This document shows positions 37,627 to 46,865 of a DNA stretch of 64,000 nt, in pieces. Source of the stretch: Piscinibacter sp. XHJ-5. Its GTDB lineage: Bacteria; Pseudomonadota; Gammaproteobacteria; Burkholderiales; Burkholderiaceae_C. The stretch lies in the NCBI RefSeq assembly GCF_029855045.1, contig NZ_CP123228.1, positions 2,108,001 to 2,172,000 on the forward strand, given 5' to 3'. Each line of letters begins with the position of its first letter. The first letter of the stretch is position 1. The notes beneath the pieces were generated by a model, which was not told where the DNA came from, ran no database searches, and saw only the letters and a program-made list of their open reading frames with translations. A program made the position numbers and the translations under genes.

Positions 37627-37893
37627 ATGAATCGCAGTCACACCTGGATCGCCCTGTTCTCGAGCGTCGTGCTGCTGAGCGCCTGCGGCGGCGGAGGAGG
37701 AGGCTCGCAACCGCCTGCCGAGGCGCCCGCGGCCACCGATGCGGTGCCGTCCGAAGCGAGCGCATCGATGGCGGGCCTGATGACCTACCTCACGGCGCTG
37801 GCGGCCGAGCCGGTGGAGCAGAAGGAAGCGCTGGACCTGGGCGGCTTCGCGCCGAAGAGCGACGAGGAGTCGGAGCCACAGCCGCTGCGCTGA
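37627..37893 (+). CDS. Small lipoprotein downstream of DUF4331
   Basis: An 88-residue protein with a signal peptide and lipobox LLSAC (Cys at about 19) followed by a Gly-rich spacer. The mature part has an acidic, conserved-looking end (DLGGFAPKSDEESEP). ATG 37627 is preferred to the GTG at 37621 because GGAG is better spaced. No known domain was recognised. It is probably co-expressed with the DUF4331 gene just upstream. Confidence 0.72.
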   Translation: MNRSHTWIALFSSVVLLSACGGGGGGSQPPAEAPAATDAVPSEASASMAGLMTYLTALAAEPVEQKEALDLGGFAPKSDEESEPQPLR

Positions 37894-38007
37894 TCGCGTC
37901 ACGATTGTTGCTGCATGCAAAGTGCGCGGCGTCCCGCCAACGGCGGGGCGCCGCATCCCGTTGATCGGTGCAGAGCCTCCGTCGCGGGGTGCCACAGGAG
38001 CAACGGG

Positions 38008-38460
38008 ATGAGATCGTCCGCATTCGCCGCCGCCTTGGTCGCGGCCCTGATCGCCACCGGCTGCGCCACCCCGCGGCACGGCGCACCGGTTCCTGCCGCC
38101 CCGCAGGGCGGCAGTTACTACGGCAGCCAATACGGCGTTGTCCAGAGCATCGACACCGTGAGGGCGCAAAGCCAGACCAGCGGCGGCGGCGCCCTCGTCG
38201 GCGGCGCCGTCGGCGGTCTGGTGGGCCGCCAGCTCGAGCACGGCCGCAACCGCGACCTGGCCACCGGTGTCGGCGTCGTGGCCGGCGCGATCATCGGCAA
38301 CGAGATCGAGAAGAACAGCCGCGGCGCACGCGACATCTACCGCGTCACCGTGCAGCTGCGCGGCGGCGGGCTGCGCAGCTTCGACTACGCCTCCCTGAAC
38401 GACGATCTGCGCGTGGGCGATCGTGTCCGCATCGAGAACAACCAGCTGTATCGCTGGTAG
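38008..38460 (+). CDS. Glycine-zipper outer membrane lipoprotein
   Basis: A 150-residue lipoprotein with lipobox ATGC (Cys at about 16). A glycine-zipper two-helix hairpin (GGGALVGGAVGGLVGRQLEH, then GVGVVAGAIIGNEIEK) resembles SlyB/Pcp-type proteins, and the end YRVTVQLRGGGLRSFDYASLNDDLRVGDRV forms a small beta domain usual in that family. ATG 38008 has CAGGAG upstream. The family is structural in the outer membrane; it is likely a stress or housekeeping gene, here just before the thrS leader. Confidence 0.82.
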   Translation: MRSSAFAAALVAALIATGCATPRHGAPVPAAPQGGSYYGSQYGVVQSIDTVRAQSQTSGGGALVGGAVGGLVGRQLEHGRNRDLATGVGVVAGAIIGNEIEKNSRGARDIYRVTVQLRGGGLRSFDYASLNDDLRVGDRVRIENNQLYRW

Positions 38461-38473
38461 GCCGACCTTCGCC

Positions 38474-38479
38474 TACAAT
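38474..38479 (+). promoter_or_regulatory. Candidate -10 of the thrS leader promoter
   Basis: TACAAT, 34 bases before the leader-peptide ATG, fits a -10 element. A -35 box is not clear, since the expected place falls at the end of the glycine-zipper gene. Confidence 0.4.
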
Positions 38480-38512
38480 CGACGCTCTTCACGAACAAGG
38501 GCGAGAAAGGCA

Positions 38513-38560
38513 ATGCCGGTTATGACACCGCGAACTACCACCAGCAGCACTGCTGTGTAG
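38513..38560 (+). CDS. Threonine-rich leader peptide of thrS
   Basis: A 15-codon frame ([15 protein letters not shown]) with five Thr codons: one at codon 5, three in a row at 8-10 (38534-38542) and one at 13. It ends with TAG at 38558-38560. It is followed by an intrinsic terminator (38603-38629) before thrS. GAGAAAGG precedes the ATG. This is the layout of a threonine-charging sensor: slow translation at the Thr codons would expose GCCGCG (38564-38569), which can pair with CGCGGC (38606-38611) and so break the terminator stem. Translation and regulation are inferred, not shown. Confidence 0.75.
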   Translation: MPVMTPRTTTSSTAV

Positions 38561-38602
38561 CTGGCCGCGGCTCGTCTCGACTTCATCCTTCTCGTTCCCA
38601 CG

Positions 38603-38629
38603 AAGCGCGGCTCACCCCCGCGCTTTTTT
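38603..38629 (+). terminator. Attenuator terminator upstream of thrS
   Basis: An 8-bp stem (AAGCGCGG with CCGCGCTT) and a 7-base loop, followed by six T residues, about 20 bases before the thrS ATG. An alternative pairing between 38564-38569 and 38606-38611 would prevent this stem from forming. It probably terminates transcription when threonyl-tRNA is plentiful. Confidence 0.82.
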
Positions 38630-38649
38630 GTTTTCTACGGAGCTTTTCC

Positions 38650-40569
38650 ATGGTCTCGATCCAGTTGCCCGACGGTTCCAAGCGCGAGTACCCGAGCCCT
38701 GTCACCGTCGCCGAGGTGGCGCAATCCATTGGCAGCGGGCTGGCCAAGGCGGCGATCGCCGGGCGCATCGGGCAGGGCGATTCGGCGCGAGTGGTCGACA
38801 CGAGCTTTCGCATCGACCGCGACACGCCGCTGGCCATCGTCACCGAGAAGGACCCGGCCGGCCTCGAGGTCATACGCCATTCGACGGCGCATCTGCTCGC
38901 CTACGCGGTGAAGGAGCTGTTCCCGGAGGCCCAGGTGACGATCGGGCCGGTCATCGAGAACGGGTTCTACTACGACTTCTCGTACAAGCGTCCTTTCACG
39001 CCGGAGGACCTGGCCGCCATCGAGGCGAAGATGAGCGAGCTCGCGAAGAAGGACGAGAAGGTCGAGCGGCGCGTGCTGCCGCGCGACGAGGCGGTGGCGT
39101 ATTTCAAGGGCATCGGCGAGCACTACAAGGCCGAGATCATCTCCAGCATCCCGGCCGGCGAGGATGTGTCGTTGTACCGCGAGGGCGCATTCGAGGACCT
39201 GTGCCGCGGGCCTCACGTGCCCAGCACGGGGCGGCTGAAGCACTTCAAGCTGATGAAGGTGGCCGGCGCGTACTGGCGCGGCGACCACCGCAACGAGATG
39301 CTTCAACGCATCTACGGCACGGCGTGGGCGACGAAGGACGAGCTGCAGCAATACCTGCACATGCTCGAGGAAGCCGAGAAGCGAGACCACCGCAAGCTGG
39401 GCCGGGAGCTCGATCTTTTCCACATCGATGACCACGCGCCCGGCCTGGTGTTCTGGCATCCCAAGGGCTGGACGATCTGGCAGCAGGTCGAGCAGTACAT
39501 GCGGCAGGTCTACCGCGACAACGGCTACCGCGAGGTCAAGGGCCCGCAGATCCTCGATCAGGGCCTGTGGGAGAAGACGGGCCACTGGGACAAGTACCGC
39601 GAGAACATGTTCACGACGGAATCGGAGAAGCGCGACTACGCGCTCAAGCCGATGAACTGCCCCGGGCACGTGCTGATCTACAAGCAGGGCATCAAGAGCT
39701 ACCGCGACCTGCCGCTGCGCTACGGGGAGTTCGGCCAGTGCCACCGCAACGAGCCGACGGGCGGCCTGCACGGGATCATGCGAGTGCGCGGCTTCACGCA
39801 GGACGACGGCCACATCTTCTGCACCGAGGACCACATCCTGGCGGAGTGCGTCGCCTACACGGCACTGCTGCAGCGGGTCTACAAGGACTTCGGCTTCAAG
39901 GACATCATCTACAAGGTCGCCACGCGCCCCGACGCGCGGATCGGCTCCGACGAGGTCTGGGACAAGGCCGAGGCGGCGCTCATCGAGAGCCTGAAGGCCT
40001 CGGGCTGCGAGTTCGACATCGCGCCCGGCGAGGGGGCGTTCTACGGCCCGAAGATCGAATACACGCTGAAGGACGCCCTGGGCCGCCACTGGCAATGCGG
40101 CACGATGCAGGTCGACTTCTCAATGGCCGGGCGTCTGGGCGCCGAGTACGTGGCCGAGAGCGGCGAGCGGCGCACGCCGGTCATGCTGCACCGGGCGATC
40201 GTCGGTTCGCTCGAGCGTTTCATTGGCATCCTGATCGAGGAGCACGCGGGCGCCTTGCCCGTCTGGCTGGCCCCGGTGCAGGTGGTGGTGCTCAATATCA
40301 CGGAAGCGCAAGCGGAATATGCGGCCGAAGTGGTGAAATCGCTTCAAAAACAAGGGCTTAGAGTTGAATCCGATTTGCGCAACGAGAAAATCAACTATAA
40401 AATCCGGGAGCATTCGATGCAGAAGGTCCCGTTTCTCCTTGTCGTCGGCGACAAGGAGAAGGCCAACGGGGCCGTTGCGGTGCGCGCCCGGGGCAATCAG
40501 GACCTGGGTGTGATGCCCCTGGCAGACTTCCACGCGAGGATCGCCAGCGACATCGCCCACAAGGTGTGA
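38650..40569 (+). CDS. thrS: Threonyl-tRNA synthetase
   Basis: A 639-residue class II synthetase: TGS domain (1-61), editing domain with [17 protein letters not shown] (about 76-100), catalytic core with motif 2 ([15 protein letters not shown]), zinc ligand Cys in KPMNCPGH, and the C-terminal anticodon-binding domain. It charges tRNA-Thr and edits Ser-tRNA-Thr. GGAG at 38639-38642 precedes the ATG at 38650. The upstream leader and terminator imply control by Thr-tRNA level. It starts the translation operon; infC follows 83 bases later. Confidence 0.97.
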   Translation: MVSIQLPDGSKREYPSPVTVAEVAQSIGSGLAKAAIAGRIGQGDSARVVDTSFRIDRDTPLAIVTEKDPAGLEVIRHSTAHLLAYAVKELFPEAQVTIGPVIENGFYYDFSYKRPFTPEDLAAIEAKMSELAKKDEKVERRVLPRDEAVAYFKGIGEHYKAEIISSIPAGEDVSLYREGAFEDLCRGPHVPSTGRLKHFKLMKVAGAYWRGDHRNEMLQRIYGTAWATKDELQQYLHMLEEAEKRDHRKLGRELDLFHIDDHAPGLVFWHPKGWTIWQQVEQYMRQVYRDNGYREVKGPQILDQGLWEKTGHWDKYRENMFTTESEKRDYALKPMNCPGHVLIYKQGIKSYRDLPLRYGEFGQCHRNEPTGGLHGIMRVRGFTQDDGHIFCTEDHILAECVAYTALLQRVYKDFGFKDIIYKVATRPDARIGSDEVWDKAEAALIESLKASGCEFDIAPGEGAFYGPKIEYTLKDALGRHWQCGTMQVDFSMAGRLGAEYVAESGERRTPVMLHRAIVGSLERFIGILIEEHAGALPVWLAPVQVVVLNITEAQAEYAAEVVKSLQKQGLRVESDLRNEKINYKIREHSMQKVPFLLVVGDKEKANGAVAVRARGNQDLGVMPLADFHARIASDIAHKV

Positions 40570-40652
40570 ACCTCCGCCAGCAATGGCAGGGCGCGCGCAT
40601 TTCGTCATTTGGGATTCCAAGAGGCCTTGGAGTCCGCTGAGAGGTTTGAACC

Positions 40653-41201
40653 ATCGCTACTTTTGCTGACCGCCGTACTCCCAACGCCGAGCGCAAGCAC
40701 CGCCTGAACCGGGAGATCATGGCACCGGAAGTCCGTTTGAACGGCGTCGAGAACGAGCCCCTGGGCATCGTTCCGATCCAGGAGGCCCTGCGCATGGCAG
40801 GCGACCTGGACGTGGACCTGGTGGAGATCGCCGCGCAGGCGGATCCCCCGGTGTGCCGCCTGATGGACTACGGCAAGTTCAAGTACCAGGAGCAAAAGCG
40901 CGCAGCGGAAGCCAAGGCCAAGCAGAAGGTCATCGAGGTCAAGGAAGTGAAGTTCCGCCCCGGCACCGACGAGGGCGACTACCAGATCAAGATGCGCAAC
41001 CTGCGCCGCTTCATCGAGGAGGACGGCGACAAGGGCAAGGTGACCTTGCGGTACAGAGGCCGCGAAATCACCCACCAGGAGATCGGCATGCGCCTCCTGG
41101 AACGCATCCGCGACGAACTGGCGGATGTGGCAGTCGTGGAGAACATGCCAAAGCTCGAAGGGCGCCAGATGATCATGGTGCTGGCCCCGAAGCGGAAGTA
41201 A
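40653..41201 (+). CDS. infC: Translation initiation factor IF-3 (rare AUC start)
   Basis: A 182-residue IF-3 when read from the ATC codon at 40653-40655. The protein then begins [27 protein letters not shown], matching the length (about 180) of other IF-3 proteins, whereas the first ATG at 40719 would cut off the N-terminal 22 residues. An in-frame TGA (40647-40649) just before rules out an earlier start, and GAGG at 40641-40644 is well placed. infC is well known to use AUU or AUC starts, letting IF-3 repress its own translation. The IF-3 N domain and C domain follow. Confidence 0.93.
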   Translation: MATFADRRTPNAERKHRLNREIMAPEVRLNGVENEPLGIVPIQEALRMAGDLDVDLVEIAAQADPPVCRLMDYGKFKYQEQKRAAEAKAKQKVIEVKEVKFRPGTDEGDYQIKMRNLRRFIEEDGDKGKVTLRYRGREITHQEIGMRLLERIRDELADVAVVENMPKLEGRQMIMVLAPKRK

Positions 41202-41310
41202 GAGAGTTCAGCGGTCCGGTCTGGTCACCGGGCCGCTGTCAGAAGCGTCTGAAGGCCTACAAGACGGCGAGCCTCGCCGGCGCCTGCAGCGCAAATCAGA
41301 AGGAGCAGTC
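41202..41310 (+). promoter_or_regulatory. infC-rpmI leader with hairpin, possible L20 binding region
   Basis: A 109-base space holding a 10-bp hairpin (41210-41219 with 41228-41237, loop 41220-41227) and a second GC-rich stem near 41270. In E. coli, ribosomal protein L20 represses its own operon by binding structures in this region. The sequences here are not shown to be the same, so this is a candidate. Confidence 0.4.
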
Positions 41311-41514
41311 ATGCCCAAAATGAAGACCAAGAGCGGCGCGAAGAAGCGTTTTCGCGTTCGCCCGGGTGGCACCGTCAAGCGCGGTCAGGCGTTCAAGCGC
41401 CACATCCTCACCAAGAAGTCCACGAAGAACAAGCGCCACCTGCGTGGCTCTGTCGCCGTGCACGAGACCAACATGGGCCACATCGAGAAGATGCTGCCCT
41501 TTGCCGGCCTCTGA
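41311..41514 (+). CDS. rpmI: 50S ribosomal protein L35
   Basis: A 67-residue, very basic protein beginning [20 protein letters not shown], the L35 signature, and ending [14 protein letters not shown]. It is part of the large ribosomal subunit. AGAAGGAG lies just before the ATG. It sits between infC and rplT as in most proteobacteria. Confidence 0.97.
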   Translation: MPKMKTKSGAKKRFRVRPGGTVKRGQAFKRHILTKKSTKNKRHLRGSVAVHETNMGHIEKMLPFAGL

Positions 41515-41537
41515 CCCACTGCTGAAGGAGAAAACTC

Positions 41538-41894
41538 ATGCCTCGCGTCAAACGTGGTGTCACCGCCCGCGCACGTCACAAGAAGGTTCTCGCGCTCGCC
41601 AAGGGTTTCCGCGGCCGCCGCAAGAACGTGTTCCGCATCGCCAAGGAAGCGGTGATGCGGGCTGGGCAATATGCCTACCGTGACCGTCGCACCAAGAAGC
41701 GTGTTTTCCGCCAGCTCTGGATCGCCCGCATCAACGCGGCGAGCCGGGGACTGGGGCTGACCTACAGCAAATTCATGGCTGGCTTGAAGAAGGCGTCGAT
41801 CGACATCGACCGCAAGGTTCTCGCCGACATGGCTGTCAACGATCCTGCCGCCTTTGGCAGCATCGTCGAAAAGGTGAAGGCCCAGCTCGCTTGA
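41538..41894 (+). CDS. rplT: 50S ribosomal protein L20
   Basis: A 118-residue basic protein ([20 protein letters not shown]) with the L20 core [27 protein letters not shown]. It binds 23S rRNA early in assembly, and in E. coli also represses rpmI-rplT translation. CTGAAGGAG precedes the ATG. Its stop TGA overlaps the ATG of a short 38-codon frame that runs through the terminator to pheS. Confidence 0.97.
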   Translation: MPRVKRGVTARARHKKVLALAKGFRGRRKNVFRIAKEAVMRAGQYAYRDRRTKKRVFRQLWIARINAASRGLGLTYSKFMAGLKKASIDIDRKVLADMAVNDPAAFGSIVEKVKAQLA

Positions 41895-41901
41895 TGTCGC
41901 T

Positions 41902-41927
41902 GCCGCCGGGCCTTGCGGTCCGGCGGC
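41902..41927 (+). promoter_or_regulatory. Strong hairpin downstream of rplT
   Basis: GCCGCCGG (41902-41909) and CCGGCGGC (41920-41927) form a perfect 8-bp stem. Together with a small AAGCTT/AAGCT element and the terminator behind it, it may form a switch in the pheST leader. Confidence 0.45.
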
Positions 41928-41965
41928 GCGATCCGCCCGAGGCGAAAGCTTCGGTGCAAGCTCTC

Positions 41966-41993
41966 AAGGCCGACCTCACGATCGGCCTTTTTT
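41966..41993 (+). terminator. Intrinsic terminator between rplT and pheS
   Basis: An 8-bp perfect stem (AAGGCCGA with TCGGCCTT, loop CCTCACGA) followed by TTTTTT, ending 14 bases before pheS ATG. It can end the rplT transcript and may be conditional for pheST, as in E. coli, where pheST is attenuated. A Phe-rich leader peptide was not found. Confidence 0.8.
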
Positions 41994-42006
41994 CTTTCTG
42001 CATCCG

Positions 42007-43050
42007 ATGAACGACCTCGATCAACTGGTGCTCGACGCCCAGACCGACTTCGCGAAGGCGCCGACGCCCGCAGAGCTGGAGAACGCGAAGGCGCGCTATC
42101 TCGGCAAGGCGGGCCGCGTCACCGAGCTGCTGAAGGCGCTGGGCGCGCTCACCGCCGAGGAAAAGAAGTCCCGCGGCGCGCTGATCAACGCCGCCAAGCA
42201 GCAGGTCGAATCCGCGCTCAACGCGCGCCGCCATGCGCTGGCCGAGGCCGAGCTCGAGCAGCAGCTCAAGAGCGAAGCGCTGGACGTCACGCTGCCGGGC
42301 CGCCGCCGGGGCGAAGGTGCCGTGCATCCGGTCATCCGCACGATGGAGCGCATCGAGCAGATCTTCGGCTCGATGGGTTTCGACATCGCCGACGGCCCCG
42401 AGATCGAGACCGACTGGTACAACTTCACCGCGCTCAACAGCCCCGAGAACCATCCGGCGCGCTCGATGCAGGACACCTTCTACGTCGACGCCAAGGATGC
42501 CGAAGGCCGCTGGCTCAATCTGCGCACCCACACCTCTCCGATGCAGATCCGCTATGCGCGCGCGCATGCGAAGAAATATGCGAGCGCGGCCCGCATGCCG
42601 GACATTCGCGTCATCGCCCCGGGCCGCACCTACCGGGTGGACAGCGACGCCACGCACTCGCCGATGTTCCACCAGGTCGAGGGCCTGTGGGTCGGCGAGA
42701 ACGTGAGCTTCAAGGACCTGAAGGTGATGTACCTCGACTTCATCCAGGCCTTCTTCGAGACCACCGAGCTGCAGCTGCGCTTCCGGCCGAGCTACTTCCC
42801 GTTCACCGAGCCCAGCGCCGAGATCGACATCATGTTCGAGCACGGGCCGCTGGCCGGCAAATGGCTCGAGGTGTCGGGCTCCGGCCAGGTGCATCCGCAG
42901 GTCATCCGCAACATGGGTCTCGATCCGGAGCGCTTCATCGGCTTCGCCTTCGGCTCCGGCATCGACCGGCTGGCGATGCTGCGCTACGGCATCAGCGACC
43001 TGCGCCTGTTCTTCGACGGCGACCTGCGCTTCCTGTCCCAGTTCAAGTAA
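42007..43050 (+). CDS. pheS: Phenylalanyl-tRNA synthetase alpha subunit
   Basis: A 347-residue alpha subunit: N-terminal coiled coil (about 1-90), then the class II catalytic core with [14 protein letters not shown], motif 2-like [19 protein letters not shown], and motif 3 [22 protein letters not shown]. With PheT it forms the alpha2beta2 enzyme that charges tRNA-Phe. It lies 14 bases after a terminator and 15 bases before pheT. Confidence 0.97.
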   Translation: MNDLDQLVLDAQTDFAKAPTPAELENAKARYLGKAGRVTELLKALGALTAEEKKSRGALINAAKQQVESALNARRHALAEAELEQQLKSEALDVTLPGRRRGEGAVHPVIRTMERIEQIFGSMGFDIADGPEIETDWYNFTALNSPENHPARSMQDTFYVDAKDAEGRWLNLRTHTSPMQIRYARAHAKKYASAARMPDIRVIAPGRTYRVDSDATHSPMFHQVEGLWVGENVSFKDLKVMYLDFIQAFFETTELQLRFRPSYFPFTEPSAEIDIMFEHGPLAGKWLEVSGSGQVHPQVIRNMGLDPERFIGFAFGSGIDRLAMLRYGISDLRLFFDGDLRFLSQFK

Positions 43051-43065
43051 ACGGAAACTCGAGCA

Positions 43066-45483
43066 ATGCAATTCCCCGAGTCGTGGCTGCGCGAGTTCTG
43101 CGATCCGCCGCTGTCCACCGCCGATCTGGCCGACCTGCTCACCATGTCCGGCATGGAGGTCGAAGACCTGCGCCCGGCCGCACCGCCGTTCACGAAGGTG
43201 GTGGTCGGCGAGGTGCTGTCCGTCGAGCGGCACCCCAACGCGGACAAGCTCACCGTGTGCCGGGTCGATGCAGGCAGCGGGCAGATGCTGAACATCGTCT
43301 GCGGCGCGCCGAACGTGAAGGCCGGCATCAAGGTGCCCACCGCGCTCGTGGGTGCCGAACTGCCGCCGGCGGAAGAAGGCGGGAAGCCGTTTCAGATCCA
43401 TCTCGGCCAGCTTCGCGGCGTGGAAAGCCAGGGCATGCTCTGCTCGGCACGCGAGCTCAAGCTGTCCGATGACCACGCGGGCCTCCTCATCCTTTCCGAG
43501 GACGCTGCGGTGGGCCAGGACATCCGCCAGCATCTGGGACTCGACGACACGCTGTTCACGCTGAAGCTCACGCCCAACCTCGGCCACTGCCTCAGCGTGT
43601 ACGGCATCGCTCGCGAGGTCGCTGCGCTGACCGGCACGCCGCTCAAGCAGCCGTCCTTTCCGCCCGCGCAGCTGCGGCATGAGCAGAAGCTGCGCGTCAC
43701 GGTGGAGGCAGCCGACCTGTGCGGACGCTTCTCGGGCCGCATCGTGCGCAACGTGGACACGAAGGCCCGCACGCCGGCGTGGATGGTCGACCGCCTCGCG
43801 CGTTGCGGCCAGCGCTCGGTCACCGCGCTGGTCGACATCTCGAACTATGTGATGTTCGAGTACGGTCGGCCGTCGCACATCTTCGATCTCGACAAGATCC
43901 AGGGCGGCCTCACCGTCCGCTGGGGCCGCCGCGGCGAATCGCTGAAGCTGCTGAACGGCAGCACCATCGAGGTCGACGAGCAGGTCGGCGTGATCGCCGA
44001 CGACCAGGCGGTCGAGTCGCTCGCCGGCATCATGGGCGGCGACCGCACGGCGGTCTCCGACGACACGAAGAGCGTGTACGTCGAGGCCGCCTTCTGGTGG
44101 CCGCAAGCCGTGGCGGGCCGCTCGCGCCGCTACAACTTCGCCACCGACGCGGGCCATCGCTTCGAGCGCGGCGTCGATCCCGCGCTGACCGTCGAGCACA
44201 TCGAACGCATCACGCGGCTCATCATCGACATCTGCGGCGGTGAAGCAGGCCCGATGGACGACCACGTCGTCGCGCTGCCCGAACGCAGACCCGTCACGCT
44301 GCGCGTGGAGCGCGCGGCCAAGGTGATCGGCATGCCGGTCACGCAGGCCGATGCGGCCGGCGTGATGAAGCGCCTGGGCCTGCACACCAGCGAGGGCGAC
44401 GGCGTCCTGAAGGTCACGCCGCCCAGCTGGCGCTTCGACCTGCAGATCGAGGAGGACCTCATCGAGGAGGTGATCCGCATCCTCGGCTACGACAAGCTGC
44501 CCGACGCGCCGCCGATGGCGCCGGTGCGCGCGCGCGTGCGCAGCGAGTCGCGACGCAGCCCGCACGCGCTGCGCCGCACGATGGCCGAGCGCGGCTACGT
44601 CGAGACCCTCAACTTCAGCTTCGTGGAGGAGCGCTGGGAACGCGAGCTTGCCGGCAACGATGATCCGATCCGCGTTCTCAATCCCATTGCGAGCCCGCTG
44701 GCGGTGATGCGCTCCAGCCTGCTCGGCAGCCTGGTGCAGGTGCTGCGCTACAACCTCGCGCGCAAGGCGCCGCGGGTGCGGGTGTTCGAAGTGGGCCGTG
44801 TGTTCTTGCGCGATGCGTCCGTCACCGACACGGATGCGAGCGTGGCCGGCGTGCGTCAGCCGATGCGCCTGGGTGGACTGGCCCATGGCAGCGCCGACGA
44901 TCTGCAATGGGGCGCCAGGGAGCGCCACGTGGACTTCTTCGATGTGAAGGGCGATGTCGAGGCGCTGTTCGCACCGAAGGCGGTGCGTTTCGTGCCCGCC
45001 AGCCATCCGGCGCTGCATCCTGGCCGCGCGGCCTGCGTCGAAGTCGACGGCCGTGCCGTGGGCATCATCGGCGAGCTGCACCCGCGCTGGCGCCAGGCCT
45101 ACGAGCTGCCGACCGCGCCCATCGTTTTCGAGCTGGAGCTCGATGCGCTGGTGACGCGCGATGTGCCGCGCTTCGAGCCGATTGCGCGCCACCAATCGGT
45201 GTGGCGCGACATCGCGGTGATCGCCAAGGAAGCGGTGACGCACGATGCGCTGATGCAGGCCATCCAATCCGCGCAGACGCCGCTGGTGCGCTCGGCGCAG
45301 CTGTTCGACATCTACAAGCCGTCGCAGCCGGCAGCCGACATCCATGCCGGCGAGCGCAGCCTGGCGGTGCGCCTCGAGCTGCTGGACGACGACGCCACGC
45401 TGACCGACGAGCGTATCGACGCCGCGGTGGCACAAGTCCTCGATACCTTGGGCTCGCGCCTCGGCGTGCGGCTGCGGAGCTGA
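43066..45483 (+). CDS. pheT: Phenylalanyl-tRNA synthetase beta subunit
   Basis: An 805-residue beta subunit in the usual order: tRNA-binding OB domain ([21 protein letters not shown], about 45-150), B3/B4 editing domain, B5, catalytic-like core, and C-terminal FDX-ACB (anticodon-binding) domain ending near SRLGVRLRS. The beta subunit helps bind tRNA-Phe and removes Tyr-tRNA-Phe. The gene is followed closely (4 bases) by ihfA, the usual pheST-ihfA order. Confidence 0.97.
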   Translation: MQFPESWLREFCDPPLSTADLADLLTMSGMEVEDLRPAAPPFTKVVVGEVLSVERHPNADKLTVCRVDAGSGQMLNIVCGAPNVKAGIKVPTALVGAELPPAEEGGKPFQIHLGQLRGVESQGMLCSARELKLSDDHAGLLILSEDAAVGQDIRQHLGLDDTLFTLKLTPNLGHCLSVYGIAREVAALTGTPLKQPSFPPAQLRHEQKLRVTVEAADLCGRFSGRIVRNVDTKARTPAWMVDRLARCGQRSVTALVDISNYVMFEYGRPSHIFDLDKIQGGLTVRWGRRGESLKLLNGSTIEVDEQVGVIADDQAVESLAGIMGGDRTAVSDDTKSVYVEAAFWWPQAVAGRSRRYNFATDAGHRFERGVDPALTVEHIERITRLIIDICGGEAGPMDDHVVALPERRPVTLRVERAAKVIGMPVTQADAAGVMKRLGLHTSEGDGVLKVTPPSWRFDLQIEEDLIEEVIRILGYDKLPDAPPMAPVRARVRSESRRSPHALRRTMAERGYVETLNFSFVEERWERELAGNDDPIRVLNPIASPLAVMRSSLLGSLVQVLRYNLARKAPRVRVFEVGRVFLRDASVTDTDASVAGVRQPMRLGGLAHGSADDLQWGARERHVDFFDVKGDVEALFAPKAVRFVPASHPALHPGRAACVEVDGRAVGIIGELHPRWRQAYELPTAPIVFELELDALVTRDVPRFEPIARHQSVWRDIAVIAKEAVTHDALMQAIQSAQTPLVRSAQLFDIYKPSQPAADIHAGERSLAVRLELLDDDATLTDERIDAAVAQVLDTLGSRLGVRLRS

Positions 45484-45487
45484 CGCC

Positions 45488-45859
45488 ATGGCCGACAACG
45501 ACAACAAGAATCAACCCGGCGCGCGCGTCGTCCTGCCCAGCCTGGAGACGCCCACGCTGACCAAGGCCGAGCTCGCGGAGCTCCTGTTCGAGCGCCTGGG
45601 CCTCAACAAGCGCGAGTCCAAGGACATGGTCGAGGCGTTCTTCGACATCATCCATGCGACCCTGGTGTCGGGCCAGGACGTGAAGATGTCCGGTTTCGGC
45701 AACTTCAACATCCGGCGCAAAGCTCCGCGGCCTGGCCGTAATCCGCGAACCGGCGAGGCGATTCCCATCAAGGCGCGCAACGTTGTCACATTTCATGCGA
45801 GCCACAAACTCAAGGGGGTCGTGCAAGGCGACATACCTTCGGGGGAGGAGTTCGAGTAA
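45488..45859 (+). CDS. ihfA: Integration host factor alpha subunit
   Basis: A 123-residue DNA-bending protein of the HU/IHF family. Residues from about 25 give the core [33 protein letters not shown], and [25 protein letters not shown] contains the beta-arm with the Pro tip that intercalates into DNA. The N-terminal about 20 residues are a short extension. It forms a heterodimer with IhfB. The MerR gene downstream starts 36 bases later. Confidence 0.95.
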   Translation: MADNDNKNQPGARVVLPSLETPTLTKAELAELLFERLGLNKRESKDMVEAFFDIIHATLVSGQDVKMSGFGNFNIRRKAPRPGRNPRTGEAIPIKARNVVTFHASHKLKGVVQGDIPSGEEFE

Positions 45860-45894
45860 AGTCTTAGCTTTCTCGTCGGAACTTATTGATTTCA

Positions 45895-46344
45895 ATGGAG
45901 AAAGCGCTTCCCGCCATTCCGGCCAAACGCTACTTCACCATCGGTGAAGTCAGCGATTTGTGCGGCGTGAAGCCGTATGTGCTGCGTTACTGGGAGCAGG
46001 AGTTCACGCAGCTCAAGCCCATGAAGCGGCGTGGCAACCGCCGCTATTACCAGCACCACGAGGTGCTGCTGATTCGTCGCATCCGCGAGCTGCTGTACGA
46101 GCAGGGATTCACCATCAGCGGCGCGCGCAATCGGCTGTCCGAAGCGCCGGCGCCGCGTGCCGAGCCGCCGCACATCGACGGCCTCGAGGTCGACGAGGTG
46201 GCCATCGCCGACGTCGTCGAAGAGATCCGCATGGACCTGCCGGCCGAGCCGACCGCCTCCGCCCCCGCCGCCAAACCCTCGGAGGTGTCGCTGATGCAGA
46301 TGCGGCAGGAGCTGATCTCCATCCGCGGGCTGCTCACGCTGTGA
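45895..46344 (+). CDS. MerR-family transcriptional regulator
   Basis: A 149-residue MerR protein with N-terminal HTH ([25 protein letters not shown]) and wing ([37 protein letters not shown]). The C-terminal half is low in conserved residues and holds no cysteine metal site, so it is not a metal sensor of the MerR/ZntR type. The start is ATG 45895; a TTG at 45886 would add three residues. This ihfA-merR pair is common in Burkholderiales; the target is unknown. Confidence 0.9.
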   Translation: MEKALPAIPAKRYFTIGEVSDLCGVKPYVLRYWEQEFTQLKPMKRRGNRRYYQHHEVLLIRRIRELLYEQGFTISGARNRLSEAPAPRAEPPHIDGLEVDEVAIADVVEEIRMDLPAEPTASAPAAKPSEVSLMQMRQELISIRGLLTL

Positions 46345-46383
46345 ATGGTCGTGGCGCCGGCCGGAGGGCCGGGCATCTCACCG

Positions 46384-46389
46384 TATAAT
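46384..46389 (+). promoter_or_regulatory. -10 element of the tRNA-Pro promoter
   Basis: TATAAT, 12 bases before the first base of tRNA-Pro. No clear -35 element was seen upstream. Confidence 0.6.
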
Positions 46390-46400
46390 CCGCCCTTCGT

Positions 46401-46477
46401 CGGGGTGTAGCGCAGCCTGGTAGCGCACTTGCATGGGGTGCAAGGGGTCGCGAGTTCGAATCCCGCCACCCCGACCA
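46401..46477 (+). tRNA. tRNA-Pro (anticodon GGG)
   Basis: A 77-base tRNA including the encoded 3' CCA. The acceptor arms CGGGGTG and CACCCCG pair, the D arm has AGCGCAGCCTGGTAGCGC, the anticodon stem-loop CTTGC-ATGGGGT-GCAAG gives anticodon GGG, and the T arm contains the GTTCGAATC sequence. It reads CCC and, by wobble, CCU. The 3' end borders a decayed accessory region, and tRNA ends are common integration sites. Confidence 0.97.
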
Positions 46478-46485
46478 TTGAAATC

Positions 46486-46518
46486 AACGGGTTAGCTTCC
46501 GCAAGGAGCTAACCCGTT
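46486..46518 (+). terminator. Hairpin after tRNA-Pro
   Basis: A perfect 12-bp stem (AACGGGTTAGCT with AGCTAACCCGTT, loop of 9 bases) nine bases after the tRNA. The T run is weak, but position and stem suggest the tRNA transcript ends here. Confidence 0.72.
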
Positions 46519-46584
46519 CTGCTTGGTGGGTGCGTGGCAACAGAATTTTGGTTGGGTGCGACCCGCGGCGCCTGTACAACTGGT

Positions 46585-46818
46585 TCAAGTGCCGGCTTCG
46601 CTTGAGCCTTTCGGTTGCCCGCGTCCGGTGTGCGTCATGCCGAGTAGCTCGTATTCGTTCTCCGGCAAGTTGCGAATCTCGAGCGTTCCTGGCACGGGTG
46701 TTGACGTCGGGTCGCGCTCGAGCGCCTGCTCGCGTGTCATGAGGTACCGCGTCTTGATGCGCTTGCGCGGGCCGGTCTCGGCCCATGTCTCCCAGCGGTA
46801 GAACTCAGTCGGCTTCAT
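46585..46818 (-). CDS. Small conserved-looking hypothetical protein
   Basis: A 77-residue protein from ATG 46818 (MKPTEFYRWETWAETGPRKR, then MTREQALERDP). It has no membrane or signal segment. The KRIKTRYLMTREQALERDPTS stretch resembles small Burkholderiales proteins of unknown function. An upstream in-frame start at 46896 adds only arginine/serine-rich sequence. The region around it is decayed, so whether it is still expressed is open. Confidence 0.55.
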   Translation of the reverse strand: MKPTEFYRWETWAETGPRKRIKTRYLMTREQALERDPTSTPVPGTLEIRNLPENEYELLGMTHTGRGQPKGSSEAGT

Positions 46819-46865
46819 GGCACGAGCTTGAGGGCTCGGTAGCTCACTAGATGATGCCGAAGGCC

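Noticed and set aside
41894..42010. A Phe-leader peptide like E. coli pheM
   Set aside because: The 38-codon frame has Phe codons only in the terminator's T run, too late for attenuation.
41836..45507. A 1223-residue open frame on the minus strand
   Set aside because: It lies antisense to rplT-pheS-pheT-ihfA, and its composition (His, Arg, Ala, Gln, Val repeats) is that of a codon-position shadow in GC-rich DNA.
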